Source of the DNA: Marinisporobacter balticus
Lineage (GTDB): Bacteria > Bacillota > Clostridia > Peptostreptococcales > Thermotaleaceae
Length of the DNA: 64,000 nucleotides
Direction: 5' to 3'
Assembly (NCBI RefSeq): GCF_004345705.1
Contig: NZ_SLWV01000009.1
Location: 1-64,000 of the forward strand
The notes below the pieces were generated by a model. That model worked only from the letters and a program-made list of their open reading frames with translations. It was not told the origin of the DNA and did not search any database. Below are positions 51,559 through 61,971 of this stretch, piece after piece (positions within the stretch are counted from its first letter, which is position 1; each line of letters opens with the position of its first letter). Both the position numbers and the translations under genes were made by a program.

Positions 51559-53685
51559 CTATATAGATATTTTATGTTTACACAAAACCGCTCTAATCGC
51601 CAGATAGTTCACTGCATCAGGCAATGCTTCTTTTATAGGTTTTAATTTTTCTGCACCTATTTTTTCTATGGTCTCTATAATTAGAGATTCATATTCATTT
51701 GGAATGAAATTATCCAAATCTACATCTAACCCTTCAGATACACAGCGAATGATATGATTTTGAATGGTTATCTCTGTCATCTCTCGATGCATAGCAATTT
51801 CTTTTAAGGAATTCCCTTCTTTGTACATATTAAAAGTAATCATATGACTAGGTATTTTCTCTTCTTTTGGATCTTTTTCAATTTCTATATGTTCTATTTT
51901 TCTATTCTTTATCCCATTTTCTTCTACATATTCTTTAATAGCATTTAAAAATTCATCCCCATATCTTTTAAGCTTTTCTTCCCCCACCCCTTTAATTTTA
52001 AGCATCTCTCGTTGATCTATTGGATAAAATTCACTCATTTCACGTAAGGTACTATCTGCAAAGATAATATAAGGTGGTACTTTCTCTCTTGTTGAAATAT
52101 TTTTTCGAAGCTCTCTAAGCTTTTCAAACAAAGAATTGTCTACAGATACTTTTTCTTTCCTTTTTTGTATCTTTTGTAAAACTTTTTCTTTATTTTTCAG
52201 TACCCCTACCGCTTTCTTTCCTAGCTTTACGATAGGATACTGACCTTCTGTAAGATCAAGATATCCTTCTGCAATCAATATGTTCATAATATCTTTTATT
52301 TCTTTTTCTGTATATTGTTTCATAATCCCATAGGTAGATAATTGGTCAAAGTTAAGACTTAGCACCTTCTTATTTTTAGAACCTCTTAAAACCATTGCTA
52401 CAAGGGAAGTACCAAACCGTTCTTTCATGCGGTAAATACAAGAAAAAATCTTTTGTGCCTCTATTGTAATGTCTGTAAGTTCACTATCATCTTTGCAATT
52501 ACTGCAATTATCACATATATCTCCTACATTTTCTTCTCCAAAATATTCTAGTATGTATTTTCTTAAGCATTTTGTTGTGTGACAATAATCAACCATCGCT
52601 TGCAACTTTTTATATTCATTCTTTTCTCTCTCTACAGATACATCACCTTGTTCTATAAAAAATTTTTGCAAAATAACGTCCTGTGCTGAGAAAAGTAGCA
52701 TGCATTCACTCTTCTCCCCATCTCTTCCTGCACGCCCTGCTTCTTGATAATAAGCTTCCATATTTTTAGGTATATTATGATGAATCACATATCGTACATT
52801 TGATTTATCGATCCCCATACCAAAGGCATTTGTTGCGATCATGATGTTTATATCATCATATAAAAAAGCCTCTTGACTTTCCTTCCTCTCAATAGGGTTT
52901 AAGCCTGCATGATATTTTCCTACAGCGTATCCTCTTTTATATAAATTTTCATAAATCGCTTCTACTTCTTTTCTCGTTGCTGCATAAACAATCCCAACTT
53001 CTTCCTTATTCTCCCTAATATAATCCATTACAAAATCTTTTTTATTTGCACCCCTTATGACAGTGAAAGATAAATTTTCACGATCAAATCCAGTCATATA
53101 CACATTTGTATTTTCAAGAGATAAAAGCTTTATCGCATCCTCTTTAACTTCTTTCGTTGCAGTTGCAGTAAATCCTGCTACAATCGGTCTATTAGATATT
53201 TTTTTAATCAATGGTGCAATAGCGCCATAGCTTGGTCTAAAATCATGTCCCCATTGAGATACACAGTGCGCTTCATCCACTGCTATCAAAGATATATTCA
53301 GCGTGTTTAATAATTGACAAAAACCTTCTGATTCTAATCTTTCAGGTGCAACATACAGGAGCTTGTATGCACCGTTTTTAGCATGATCAATCCGTTTTTT
53401 CACTTCTATTGATGTTAATGCACTGTTAATGTATGTTGCGGGTATCCCTACACTTTTTAACCCATCTACTTGATCCTTCATAAGTGAAATCAAAGGAGAA
53501 ATAACCAATGTTAATCCTTCTAATAAAAGCGCTGGTATTTGAAAACAAATCGATTTCCCTGCCCCAGTAGGCATAATCGCAAATGTATCTTTTCCTTGTA
53601 GGATACTCTCAATAATATTTTTCTGTCCGCTTCTAAAGTGCTCATAGCCATAGTACTTTTTTAATATTTTTTTTGCCTCTAACAT
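51559..53685 (-). CDS. recQ: ATP-dependent DNA helicase RecQ
   Basis: A 708-residue 3'-5' helicase used in recombination repair. Domain order: helicase core with Walker A PTGAGKSICFQIP near residue 38, Walker B VDEAHCVSQWGHDFRPSY near 136 and QEAGRAGRDG near 315; a zinc-binding region (CLRKYILEYFGEE then CDNCSNC); a RQC winged helix; an HRDC domain (LFEKLRELRKNISTREK near 510); and a C-terminal helix-turn-helix extension. All expected catalytic motifs are present. It stands alone; an AT-rich dyad lies at 51521-51544 past its stop. Confidence 0.95.
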   Translation of the reverse strand: MLEAKKILKKYYGYEHFRSGQKNIIESILQGKDTFAIMPTGAGKSICFQIPALLLEGLTLVISPLISLMKDQVDGLKSVGIPATYINSALTSIEVKKRIDHAKNGAYKLLYVAPERLESEGFCQLLNTLNISLIAVDEAHCVSQWGHDFRPSYGAIAPLIKKISNRPIVAGFTATATKEVKEDAIKLLSLENTNVYMTGFDRENLSFTVIRGANKKDFVMDYIRENKEEVGIVYAATRKEVEAIYENLYKRGYAVGKYHAGLNPIERKESQEAFLYDDINIMIATNAFGMGIDKSNVRYVIHHNIPKNMEAYYQEAGRAGRDGEKSECMLLFSAQDVILQKFFIEQGDVSVEREKNEYKKLQAMVDYCHTTKCLRKYILEYFGEENVGDICDNCSNCKDDSELTDITIEAQKIFSCIYRMKERFGTSLVAMVLRGSKNKKVLSLNFDQLSTYGIMKQYTEKEIKDIMNILIAEGYLDLTEGQYPIVKLGKKAVGVLKNKEKVLQKIQKRKEKVSVDNSLFEKLRELRKNISTREKVPPYIIFADSTLREMSEFYPIDQREMLKIKGVGEEKLKRYGDEFLNAIKEYVEENGIKNRKIEHIEIEKDPKEEKIPSHMITFNMYKEGNSLKEIAMHREMTEITIQNHIIRCVSEGLDVDLDNFIPNEYESLIIETIEKIGAEKLKPIKEALPDAVNYLAIRAVLCKHKISI

Positions 53686-54009
53686 TCATTTCCCTCCTGA
53701 TGTGATGATTAAAAATAATTTTATATCTCATAAATTGATCGTTCTATTTTTTTCTAATATTCCTATTCCCATTCCTCTATAGTAGCTATTATATCTAAAT
53801 CTGTGCTATCCATCAATTATATATACTATAAATTCATCTTTTGCTCTAACAGTGCATAGATCCGCTAGAAAAAACAATTTTATTTAACTGTATAATCTAT
53901 ACATTAAATACAAAAAAATACAATAATCCTACTTTTGCTCTATACAATAACATTTGGCTGTTATATAATTATAAAATACGGATATATAAACTAGGAGGTG
54001 GTCACCTAT
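53686..54009. other. Divergent spacer between recQ and pepP
   Basis: About 320 AT-rich bases with no ORF. The pepP promoter at 53941-53969 is the only distinct element. Confidence 0.5.
53941..53969 (+). promoter_or_regulatory. Probable sigma-A promoter of pepP
   Basis: TATACA (53941-53946) and a perfect TATAAT (53964-53969) are 17 bases apart, 40 bases before the pepP start. The -35 box has two mismatches. Confidence 0.45.
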
Positions 54010-55788
54010 ATGAATATTAAAGAAAAAATCAATTCACTAAGACAGTGGATGTGTTCGAAAAATATTGATGCCTACATCATACCTAGCTTTGATGCCCATC
54101 AAAGTGAATATGTAGCTGAGCATTGGAAGTCAAGAACTTTTATATCTGGCTTTACAGGTTCTGCTGGAACAGTAGTTGTTACAAAAGATAAGGCAGGTTT
54201 ATGGACAGATGGAAGATATTTTATACAAGCTGAAAAACAGCTTGAAGGTTCTGGTATTAAATTATTTAAGATGATGCAACCTAATGTACCTACGTATGTA
54301 GATTGGATCTATGCTTTGCTAAATCCTGGTGGGACAGTAGGCTTTGATGGAAAAGTATTTCCAACTTCAACTGTTAAATCTATGGAGAAAAAATATGCTA
54401 GAAAGAATATCCGCATAAACGCTGAATATGATTTAATTGATTTCATTTGGGATGATCGACCTGCATCCCCATTGGATACGATTTTTACACACCCTATAAA
54501 ATATGCAGGTAAATCAAGAACTGAAAAAATTGACCAAGTTAGAGCCCATATGCAGAAAAAAGATGTAACCCATTATTTACTAGGGAGCCTAGATGATATT
54601 GCTTGGCTTTTTAATATCCGAGGAAATGATATACATTGTAGTCCTGTAGCCATTTCCTATGCTTTAATTTCACAAAATGAAGCAAATCTTTTTATAGATC
54701 ACAGAAAAGTTCCTAAAGATATTAGGCAAGAGTTAGAAGATGCTGACATTATTATCAAAGAATATAATGAAATAGAAAATTGTTTGAAAAACTTAAAGAA
54801 TACGGATCGTGTTTTATTAGATCCAGATAAAATAAATATATGGTTATATCATGCAATCCCTAATGCCTGTGAGAAAATTGAGCAATTAAATATTACTACT
54901 TCATTAAAAGCTGTTAAAAATCCTATAGAAATAGAGAATATAAAAAATTGTCATATCCGAGATGGTGTTTATATGGTAAAATTACTCCATTGGTTAGATC
55001 AGAATCTCGGAAAAGAAAAAATCACCGAAATAACTGTAGATGAAAAGCTTACTGCAATCAAAGCACAAGATGATCAATTTGTTGGGCTTAGCTTTGATAC
55101 TATAGCAGGCTATAAAGACCACGCTGCGATGATGCACTATAAAGCAACCCCAGAGATTACTTACGAACTTGAAAAAGAGGGGTTTTTACTTTTAGATGCA
55201 GGCTCTCAGTATTTTGATGGGACAACAGATATTACAAGAACCATTGCTTTAGGAACTTTAAGCGAAGAAGAAAAAATTGATTTCACCTTAGTTTTAAAAG
55301 GTCATATTGCTTTAACGATATCGAATTTCTTATACGGCAGTACAGGTGAGCGAATGGACATATTGGCAAGAATGCCATTATGGGAACATGGTATAGATTA
55401 TAAATGTGGAACAGGTCATGGTGTAGGGTTTTTCTTAAATGTACATGAAGGTCCTCATAGCATAAGCCCTCGTGTAAATACTACAATACTTGAAAAAGGA
55501 ATGATTGTAACCAATGAGCCTGGCGTATATAAACAAGGAAAACATGGCATTCGAACAGAAAATATCCTATTAATAACAGAAGATAGCAAGACTGATTCTG
55601 GACAATTCATGAAATTTGAAACCATCTCTTTCTGTCCAATTGACCTCGAGGGAATCATTCCTGAGATGCTTATAGAAAAAGAAAGAGATTGGTTAAATAC
55701 TTACCATAAGAACGTTTATGAAAAACTTTCTCCCTATTTAAATGAAGAAGAAAAAGCTTGGCTAAAACAAGAAACAAGAGCAATCTAA
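54010..55788 (+). CDS. pepP: Aminopeptidase P (Xaa-Pro aminopeptidase), three-domain form
   Basis: A 592-residue M24 metallopeptidase removing N-terminal residues before proline. Two creatinase-N-like domains (residues 1-300) precede the pita-bread catalytic domain. Metal ligands are seen in LLLDAGSQYFDGTTDITRT (two Asp), GTGHGVGFFLNVHEGP (His), TNEPGVY (Glu) and GIRTENILL (Glu). The 590-residue length matches the eukaryotic-like long form found in many bacteria. ATG 54010 is preferred, with AGGAGG 11 bases upstream; a GTG at 53998 overlaps that site. No signal peptide is seen, so peptides are digested inside the cell. Confidence 0.9.
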   Translation: MNIKEKINSLRQWMCSKNIDAYIIPSFDAHQSEYVAEHWKSRTFISGFTGSAGTVVVTKDKAGLWTDGRYFIQAEKQLEGSGIKLFKMMQPNVPTYVDWIYALLNPGGTVGFDGKVFPTSTVKSMEKKYARKNIRINAEYDLIDFIWDDRPASPLDTIFTHPIKYAGKSRTEKIDQVRAHMQKKDVTHYLLGSLDDIAWLFNIRGNDIHCSPVAISYALISQNEANLFIDHRKVPKDIRQELEDADIIIKEYNEIENCLKNLKNTDRVLLDPDKINIWLYHAIPNACEKIEQLNITTSLKAVKNPIEIENIKNCHIRDGVYMVKLLHWLDQNLGKEKITEITVDEKLTAIKAQDDQFVGLSFDTIAGYKDHAAMMHYKATPEITYELEKEGFLLLDAGSQYFDGTTDITRTIALGTLSEEEKIDFTLVLKGHIALTISNFLYGSTGERMDILARMPLWEHGIDYKCGTGHGVGFFLNVHEGPHSISPRVNTTILEKGMIVTNEPGVYKQGKHGIRTENILLITEDSKTDSGQFMKFETISFCPIDLEGIIPEMLIEKERDWLNTYHKNVYEKLSPYLNEEEKAWLKQETRAI

Positions 55789-55796
55789 AAAAATCG

Positions 55797-55824
55797 ACCC
55801 CATAGATATAAAAATCTATGGGGT
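55797..55824. terminator. Terminator between pepP and lipA
   Basis: A perfect 11-bp stem (accccatagat with atctatggggt, 6-base loop) is followed by TTAATATC on the plus strand and by CGATTTTTT on the minus strand. It separates two convergent units. Confidence 0.75.
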
Positions 55825-55870
55825 TTAATATCTATAAATTTTTTTACAGGTTGGAAGCATAAAATTACTA

Positions 55871-56734
55871 TCAATTTTTTTGACTACGCATAGCCTCAGC
55901 AGCATGATAAGAACTTCTTACAAAAGGTCCTGAAGTAACAAATTTAAAGCCTATCTTACGTGCCTCTTTCTTATATTTTTCAAAAGTCTCTGGTGGTATA
56001 TACGCTACAACAGGATAATGTTTTATACTAGGCGTTAAGTACTGTCCAATCGTTAGAAAGTCACATCCTATATCTCTCAAATCTTCTAGAACCTTCATGA
56101 CTTCTTCTTCCTTCTCTCCAAGTCCAACCATAATTCCCGACTTTGTAAATATATGTTTATTCATTTTCTTTACATTCTTTAATACTTCTAAAGAACGTGC
56201 ATATACTGCCATAGAACGTACCTGTGGGTACAATCTAGAAACGGTTTCAATATTATGATTAATAATCTCAGGCTTTGCTTCTATCACTTTATTTAATGCG
56301 GCCTCATCCCCTTGAAAATCTGGAATCAAAACCTCAACAACAATCCTGTCATCTCGTGATTTTATGGCTTTAATCACATTGGCAAAATGCCCCGCTCCGC
56401 CATCTGGCAGATCATCCCTTGTTACTGAAGTAATGACAACGTGTTTTAATCCAAGTTCTAACGCTGCATTTGCAACATTTTCAGGTTCATTCAAATCAAC
56501 GTCTTGTAGTTTCCCATGTGAAACATTACAAAATTTACAATTACGAGAGCATTCACTCCCTAAAATCATAAAAGTTGCTGTTTTTTTACTAAAACACTCC
56601 ATTCTATTTGGACAATTTGCTTCTTCACATACAGTATTTAAATCATACTTATTCAGTAAATCTTTTATATAGTCTAAACTACGTCCTTCACTTAAGTTTA
56701 TTCTAAGCCATTCTGGTTTCCTTTGTATCACCAT
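55871..56734 (-). CDS. lipA: Lipoyl synthase
   Basis: Radical SAM enzyme, 287 residues, that inserts two sulfur atoms into an octanoyl group bound to a carrier protein (GcvH here). Both cluster motifs are clear: CEEANCPNRMECF with the auxiliary cluster cysteines near residues 36-47, and the radical SAM CxxxCxxC (CSRNCKFC) near 62. The C-terminal auxiliary Ser is in GPFVRSSYHA. It is the last gene of the glycine cleavage operon, so the same transcript makes the protein and its cofactor. Confidence 0.95.
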   Translation of the reverse strand: MVIQRKPEWLRINLSEGRSLDYIKDLLNKYDLNTVCEEANCPNRMECFSKKTATFMILGSECSRNCKFCNVSHGKLQDVDLNEPENVANAALELGLKHVVITSVTRDDLPDGGAGHFANVIKAIKSRDDRIVVEVLIPDFQGDEAALNKVIEAKPEIINHNIETVSRLYPQVRSMAVYARSLEVLKNVKKMNKHIFTKSGIMVGLGEKEEEVMKVLEDLRDIGCDFLTIGQYLTPSIKHYPVVAYIPPETFEKYKKEARKIGFKFVTSGPFVRSSYHAAEAMRSQKN

Positions 56735-56791
56735 ATATAATCCCTCCCGCCCCTTGGTTTATCCATACATTCCCATTTATGTCGTTTTGAA

Positions 56792-57472
56792 TCATTTCTC
56801 GCTGACTAATTTATTTAAATGTATTTCTTCATAGTTTTCATAATTGAAAGTTTCACAAAAATAATCTAATACTAATTTATTTGCATGTTTAAAATCAATC
56901 GCTCTTCCAACAATATTTTGAACAGAGGTAACACCCCTATCAGATATACCACAAGGTATGATCCACTTAAAGTGATCCAAATTTGTATTCACATTAAAAG
57001 CAAACCCATGCATTGTAACGCCTCTTTTCACTGCTAAACCTATGGCAACAATCTTTTTATCATCTACCCATACCCCTGTATGTTCTGCATCTCTTCCTGC
57101 TATGATATTGTATTCTTCCTTTAAAATATTAATAAACACTTCCTCAAGATTACTGACAAAATTTCTTATACCTATACGAGAATTTTTCAAATCAAATATA
57201 GGATATCCAACAATTTGTCCATCTCCATGATAAGTAACATCTCCACCTCTATTAATTTGGAATAATTTTGTTCCTTTATCCTTTAAAAATTCTTCACTTC
57301 CTAGAATATGTGCCTTTTCCGCGCGTCTTCCTAATGTGATAACAGATGGATGTTCCACTAAAATCAACGTATCTCCGATCTCTTGATTCTGTCTCTTTTT
57401 TAAAAAATCATACTGAATTTCTAAAGCTTTTTCATATTCACATCTTCCAAGAAATAGAATATTTATTTTCAT
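56792..57472 (-). CDS. lipB: Lipoyl(octanoyl) transferase
   Basis: Transfers octanoate from acyl carrier protein to a lipoyl-domain protein; 226 residues. The catalytic pair is visible as Lys in KKIVAIGLAVKRGVTMHG and Cys in IPCGISDRGVTSV. The typical RGGDVTYHGDGQIVGYP motif lies near residue 68. ATG 57472 follows AAAGGAG at 8 bases; an in-frame ATG at 57508 adds a non-family N-terminus. It follows lpdA by about 40 bases and precedes lipA. Confidence 0.93.
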   Translation of the reverse strand: MKINILFLGRCEYEKALEIQYDFLKKRQNQEIGDTLILVEHPSVITLGRRAEKAHILGSEEFLKDKGTKLFQINRGGDVTYHGDGQIVGYPIFDLKNSRIGIRNFVSNLEEVFINILKEEYNIIAGRDAEHTGVWVDDKKIVAIGLAVKRGVTMHGFAFNVNTNLDHFKWIIPCGISDRGVTSVQNIVGRAIDFKHANKLVLDYFCETFNYENYEEIHLNKLVSEK

Positions 57473-57515
57473 TGCACCAGCTCCTTTTACACTTAAAGAG
57501 TCCTCCAAAATAAAC

Positions 57516-58913
57516 CTATCTTTTGGAAGGAATCATATGAATAGCTTCCTCTTTCAATCCTAAAATAGCTTCCGCAAAAGCTTCAGATAATGTTGGATGC
57601 GCATGAATTGTATGTGCAATATCATCAATTTTCATTTTCGAACTAATTGCCAAAGCACCTTCGTGTATCAGGTCCGATGCATGAGGACCCATAATGTGTA
57701 CACCAATTATTTCATCTTTTTCATTGGCTATAACTTTTACCATCCCTTCAGATTCTCCTAGGGCAAGCGCCTTTCCATTTCCTCCAAATAAAAACTTGCT
57801 GGTTTTATATTTTATCCCTTTATCTTTTGCTTCTTCTTCTTTGATTCCTACACTTGAAATTTCAGGAAAAGTGAATGCACAATCAGGAATCACTTCATGA
57901 TTCATTTTACTTTCTATTCCCATTATATTTTCAGCTGCTGTTATACCATGATGTGATGCAACATGAGCTAGCATATTCTTACCAATTACATCCCCAATAG
58001 CATAAATTCCATTGATATTTGTTTCAAGCTGCTCATTTACTTTTATTCCTTTTTTGTCAAAATTGATTCCGACACCTTCAAGATTTATGCCTTCTATATT
58101 CGGTTTTCTTCCACTTGATAATAATACCTGCTCACTTTCTACTCTTATTTCTCCCTTTTTCGTATCTGCATAAACAACAAATTTATTATTTTCCTTTTTA
58201 ATTTTTTTTCCTTGTACACCTCTATGAATAGTAATCCCCTTCTTTTTTAGTGATGTAGCAAGTCTTTTTGTCAAATCTGCTTCCATTCTTTTTAGGATAT
58301 TCGGTGAACGAGATAAAACTGTTACCTCTGATCCTAAAGCATTAAAAATCGTAGCAAATTCTATTCCTATAACCCCTCCACCAATTACAGTAAGGCTCTT
58401 TGGTATTTCTGTAAAATCTAATATCTTTTTACTTGTAAGCAATTCATCTAAATCTGCTCCAGGTATAGCGGGAATGGATACTTTAGAACCTGTTGCAATG
58501 ATAATATTTTTTCCTTTAATATCTATTTGTCCACCATCATTTAAATTTACTAAAATCGTATTCTTATTCTTTAATACACCTACGCCATAAACAACTTCCA
58601 CTTTATTTGCTTCCATCAATTTAGATATCCCATCAACAAGTTGTTTTACAATATTTTGTTTTCTTTCTTGAATCTTTGGAACATCAATATGATAGTTTTC
58701 AATATGAATACCATATTCATCTATATTTTTTAAGGTATTCAATATTTCTGCATTTCTATATAACACTTTAGTTGGAATACATCCCCAGTTAAGACAAGTT
58801 CCACCAAGTTCTTCTTTTTCTACAAGTGTAACCTTTGCTCCTAGTTGAGCGCCTCTAATCGCTGCATAATACCCTCCTGGACCCCCACCTAATACAATAA
58901 TACCGCTCTCCAT
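57516..58913 (-). CDS. lpdA: Dihydrolipoyl dehydrogenase (L-protein)
   Basis: FAD-linked disulfide oxidoreductase, 465 residues, that reoxidises dihydrolipoyl GcvH with NAD+. The FAD motif VLGGGPGGYYAAIRGAQLG opens the protein. The redox disulfide is in GGTCLNWGCIPTK near residue 40, the NAD motif is VIGGGVIGIEFATIF near 178, and the catalytic His-Glu pair is in HAHPTLSEAFAEA near the C-terminus. ATG 58913 is used, since AAGGAAGG precedes it at 7 bases; an ATG at 58952 lacks a site. No lipoyl domain is fused. It is the fifth gene of the operon. Confidence 0.93.
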   Translation of the reverse strand: MESGIIVLGGGPGGYYAAIRGAQLGAKVTLVEKEELGGTCLNWGCIPTKVLYRNAEILNTLKNIDEYGIHIENYHIDVPKIQERKQNIVKQLVDGISKLMEANKVEVVYGVGVLKNKNTILVNLNDGGQIDIKGKNIIIATGSKVSIPAIPGADLDELLTSKKILDFTEIPKSLTVIGGGVIGIEFATIFNALGSEVTVLSRSPNILKRMEADLTKRLATSLKKKGITIHRGVQGKKIKKENNKFVVYADTKKGEIRVESEQVLLSSGRKPNIEGINLEGVGINFDKKGIKVNEQLETNINGIYAIGDVIGKNMLAHVASHHGITAAENIMGIESKMNHEVIPDCAFTFPEISSVGIKEEEAKDKGIKYKTSKFLFGGNGKALALGESEGMVKVIANEKDEIIGVHIMGPHASDLIHEGALAISSKMKIDDIAHTIHAHPTLSEAFAEAILGLKEEAIHMIPSKR

Positions 58914-59091
58914 TTTTTCACCTTCCTTTAAAATCATATCTTTCTTTTTCATAACTGATTCTTTCTAATACTTTCTTATCGTCTATATGTTTAGGTAGCG
59001 GAAGCTGTACCAAAATACCATAAATTTTATCACCACTATTTTTTCTGATACTATAAAATATTCATTTAAGCAAACCTACAAAACGAGGTCT

Positions 59092-59130
59092 TATTGATTC
59101 CAACAAATAGATTATTCGTTGGAATCAATA
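59092..59130 (-). repeat. Hairpin between gcvPB and lpdA
   Basis: A perfect 13-bp stem (tattgattccaac with gttggaatcaata, 13-base loop) lies 13 bases past the gcvPB stop. On the minus strand it is followed by AAGACCTCG, not a U-run, so it probably acts in mRNA stability or processing rather than as an efficient terminator. Confidence 0.5.
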
Positions 59131-59143
59131 GCTTATATACCCT

Positions 59144-60598
59144 CTATTTTTCCCATTTTACAATGAGATTTCTTGCTGCTCTCGCTTCATCTATTCTCTT
59201 AACAGGTGTATTATGTGGTGCGCTCTTTAAAATCTGTGGATCTTCCTTTGCCTCTTTTGCAATTTTTATCATCGTTTCGATAAATCCATCAATGGTTTCA
59301 AGACTTTCCGTTTCTGTTGGTTCAATCATCAATGCTTCATTCACAATTAATGGGAAATAAATAGTTGGTGGATGATATCCATAGTCTAGTAACCTCTTTG
59401 CTACATCAAGGGTCGAAACTTCTAAAAGCACTCCCCCTACCCCCCCTAAAACAAATTCATGCTTGCATACTTGATTAATTGGCAAATAATAATGTTCCTT
59501 CAATTTATTCATCATATAATTTGCATTTAAAACTGCTATTTCACTTACTTCTTTAATGCCTTCTGATCCCATTGTAAGAATATAAGCATATGCACGAAGC
59601 ATAATTCCATAATTTCCATAAAATCCTTTAATCTTTCCGATTGTATCCGGTCGATCATAGTTTAATAGATACTGATCCTCTTTTTTATCAATTACCGGCA
59701 CAGGCAAAAACTTAACAAGATGCTCTTTCACGCCTATTGGCCCACTTCCTGGTCCGCCTCCACCATGTGGTGTAGAAAAAGTCTTGTGTAAATTATAGTG
59801 CATTACATCAAAGCCCATATCTCCAGGTCTTACTTTTCCCATGATCGCATTCATATTTGCCCCATCATAATATAAAAGTCCACCTGCTTCATGTACAAGA
59901 TCTGCAATCCACTTTATATTTTTCTCAAAAAGCCCTAGCGTACTTGGATTGGTTAACATTAAACCTGCAATTTCGTCATTCAACACAGCTTTTAATGCAT
60001 CTATATCTACTGCACCATTTTTATCAGATTGAATTTCAACAATTTCAAATCCTGCAACAGCAGCAGTTGCTGGATTTGTGCCATGCGCAGAATCAGGTAC
60101 AATAATTTTCTTTCTTTTTACATCTCCGCGGCTTTCATGATAAGCTTTTATAATCATAAGCCCTGTAAGTTCTCCATGTGCCCCCGCAGCAGGTTGCAAT
60201 GTTGTTTTATCCATCCCCGATATTTCTGATAACATATTTCCTAAATTGTACATCATTTCAAGCGCACCTTGTACCGTTTCTTCGGGTTGATAAGGATGTA
60301 TATCAGTAAGTCCCTTAATAGATGCCACATCTTCATTAATTTTTGGATTATATTTCATTGTACAAGATCCTAAAGGATAAAATCCTGTGTCAACACCATA
60401 ATTTAAATTAGATAAATTGGTGTAATGTCTAATCACATCTACTTCACTTACCTCAGGTAATTCCACTTCATGCACTCTTAAAAACGCATTAGGAATAAAT
60501 TCACTCATTTCTCCATTACATAAGTCACAGTTTGGAAGAGAATATGCTGTTCTTCCTTCTTTACAAATTTCAAAGATCAATTGATCATATGCCTTCAC
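59144..60598 (-). CDS. gcvPB: Glycine dehydrogenase (decarboxylating) subunit 2 (P-protein)
   Basis: PLP-dependent half of the glycine decarboxylase; 484 residues. The PLP Lys is in YNLHKTFSTPHGGGGPGSGP near residue 270, with PLGSCTMKYNPKINE near 75 and AAGAHGELTGLMI near 135. It pairs with GcvPA to decarboxylate glycine and load the aminomethyl group on GcvH. GTG 60598 is the start, overlapping the gcvPA stop and preceded by GGAGG, so the two subunits are translationally coupled. Confidence 0.95.
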   Translation of the reverse strand: MKAYDQLIFEICKEGRTAYSLPNCDLCNGEMSEFIPNAFLRVHEVELPEVSEVDVIRHYTNLSNLNYGVDTGFYPLGSCTMKYNPKINEDVASIKGLTDIHPYQPEETVQGALEMMYNLGNMLSEISGMDKTTLQPAAGAHGELTGLMIIKAYHESRGDVKRKKIIVPDSAHGTNPATAAVAGFEIVEIQSDKNGAVDIDALKAVLNDEIAGLMLTNPSTLGLFEKNIKWIADLVHEAGGLLYYDGANMNAIMGKVRPGDMGFDVMHYNLHKTFSTPHGGGGPGSGPIGVKEHLVKFLPVPVIDKKEDQYLLNYDRPDTIGKIKGFYGNYGIMLRAYAYILTMGSEGIKEVSEIAVLNANYMMNKLKEHYYLPINQVCKHEFVLGGVGGVLLEVSTLDVAKRLLDYGYHPPTIYFPLIVNEALMIEPTETESLETIDGFIETMIKIAKEAKEDPQILKSAPHNTPVKRIDEARAARNLIVKWEK

Positions 60599-61938
60599 TA
60601 TATCACCTCCAAAACGCTTGAAAGCTTATCTATTTCATTCTTTGTTCTTTTTTCTGTTACAGCAAACATGATTCCATTCTCAAGTTCAGGATAATCCTTT
60701 CCAAGTTCATACCCACCAAATATTCCATTTTTTAACAGATTCTTATTAACATTTTCACTGTCCATATCACTTGTTACTACAAATTCTTTAAAAAATGGTT
60801 GATTGAATAAGGGTTTAAATTTACCACTCTTTGTAATTTCATTGCATGCATAATGGGACTTTTGAACACACCGCTGCGCTACTTCTTTAAGTCCTTTTTT
60901 ACCCATTGTTGTTAAATAAATCGTTGCCATTAACGCATTTAATCCTTGATTTGAGCAAATATTTGAAGTCGCTTTAAATCTTCTAATATGTTGTTCTCTT
61001 GCCTGTAATGTCAATACAAACGCTCTTTTTCTATCTACATCAACCGATTGCCCAACAATTCTTCCGGGCATTTTTCTTGCTAATTTTGATTTCGTTGCCA
61101 TAAATCCTAAATAGGGGCCTCCAAAATTCAACCCATTTCCTAATGATTGCCCTTCCCCTACAACAATGTCTGCTCCTAATTCTCCTGGGGCTTTTAATAT
61201 GCCTAAGGAAATTGGATCTACATATGTAATAAGCATTCCTTTATTTTCATGGGTTATTTTTTCTACTTCTGTTAAGTCTTCTATGATGCCAAAAAAATTA
61301 GGGTTTTGCACAATTACGCCTGCTGTATTTTTTTCAACCACAGATTTTAATTTTTCAATATCTGTTACACCATCGGCCATATCTACTTCAATCACTTCAA
61401 TATCTCTGAATTTCATATAAGTATGCATTACTTTTCTAACCTCTGGATGGACTGTTTTTGATACGACAACAGATTTTCGTCTTGTATTTGCACAAGCCAT
61501 CATTCCTGCTTCCACACAAGCAGTTGGTCCATCATACATGGAGGCATTCGCTACATCCATCCCTGTAAGATTCGAAATCATGGTTTGGTATTCAAATATA
61601 ACACGAAGTGTTCCTTGGCTAATTTCTGGCTGGTACGGTGTATAAGCTGTAAAAAACTCTGATCGACTAGCAATATGCTTAATGATCGCAGGAATATAAT
61701 GATCATAGGCCCCTGCGCCTAAAAAAGAAACCCCTTCATTCATACTTTTATTCTTATTTGCAAGTGCATGCATATGTTTTGTAAGATCGGTTTCTGATAA
61801 AGCTGTCCCTAAGTTTAACGCTCTATTTAAACGCAGTTCTTTCGGTACATCTTCAAATAAGTCCTCTATGGACTTGGCACCCATACTATCAAGCATTAAT
61901 TTTTTATCCACTTCTGTATTTGGTATATATCTGTGCAT
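60598..61938 (-). CDS. gcvPA: Glycine dehydrogenase (decarboxylating) subunit 1 (P-protein)
   Basis: The other half of the P-protein; 446 residues. Typical stretches are RYIPNTEVDKKLMLDSMG at the N-terminus, FLGAGAYDHYIPAII near residue 73, TAYTPYQPEISQGTL near 95 and NFGGPYLGFMATK near 273. It has the PLP-fold without the Lys, as known for subunit 1. Split gcvP is the Firmicute form. It lies 33 bases after gcvH. Confidence 0.95.
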   Translation of the reverse strand: MHRYIPNTEVDKKLMLDSMGAKSIEDLFEDVPKELRLNRALNLGTALSETDLTKHMHALANKNKSMNEGVSFLGAGAYDHYIPAIIKHIASRSEFFTAYTPYQPEISQGTLRVIFEYQTMISNLTGMDVANASMYDGPTACVEAGMMACANTRRKSVVVSKTVHPEVRKVMHTYMKFRDIEVIEVDMADGVTDIEKLKSVVEKNTAGVIVQNPNFFGIIEDLTEVEKITHENKGMLITYVDPISLGILKAPGELGADIVVGEGQSLGNGLNFGGPYLGFMATKSKLARKMPGRIVGQSVDVDRKRAFVLTLQAREQHIRRFKATSNICSNQGLNALMATIYLTTMGKKGLKEVAQRCVQKSHYACNEITKSGKFKPLFNQPFFKEFVVTSDMDSENVNKNLLKNGIFGGYELGKDYPELENGIMFAVTEKRTKNEIDKLSSVLEVI

Positions 61939-61971
61939 ATTTTCCCTCCTTACTTTACAAATTTATTTTTA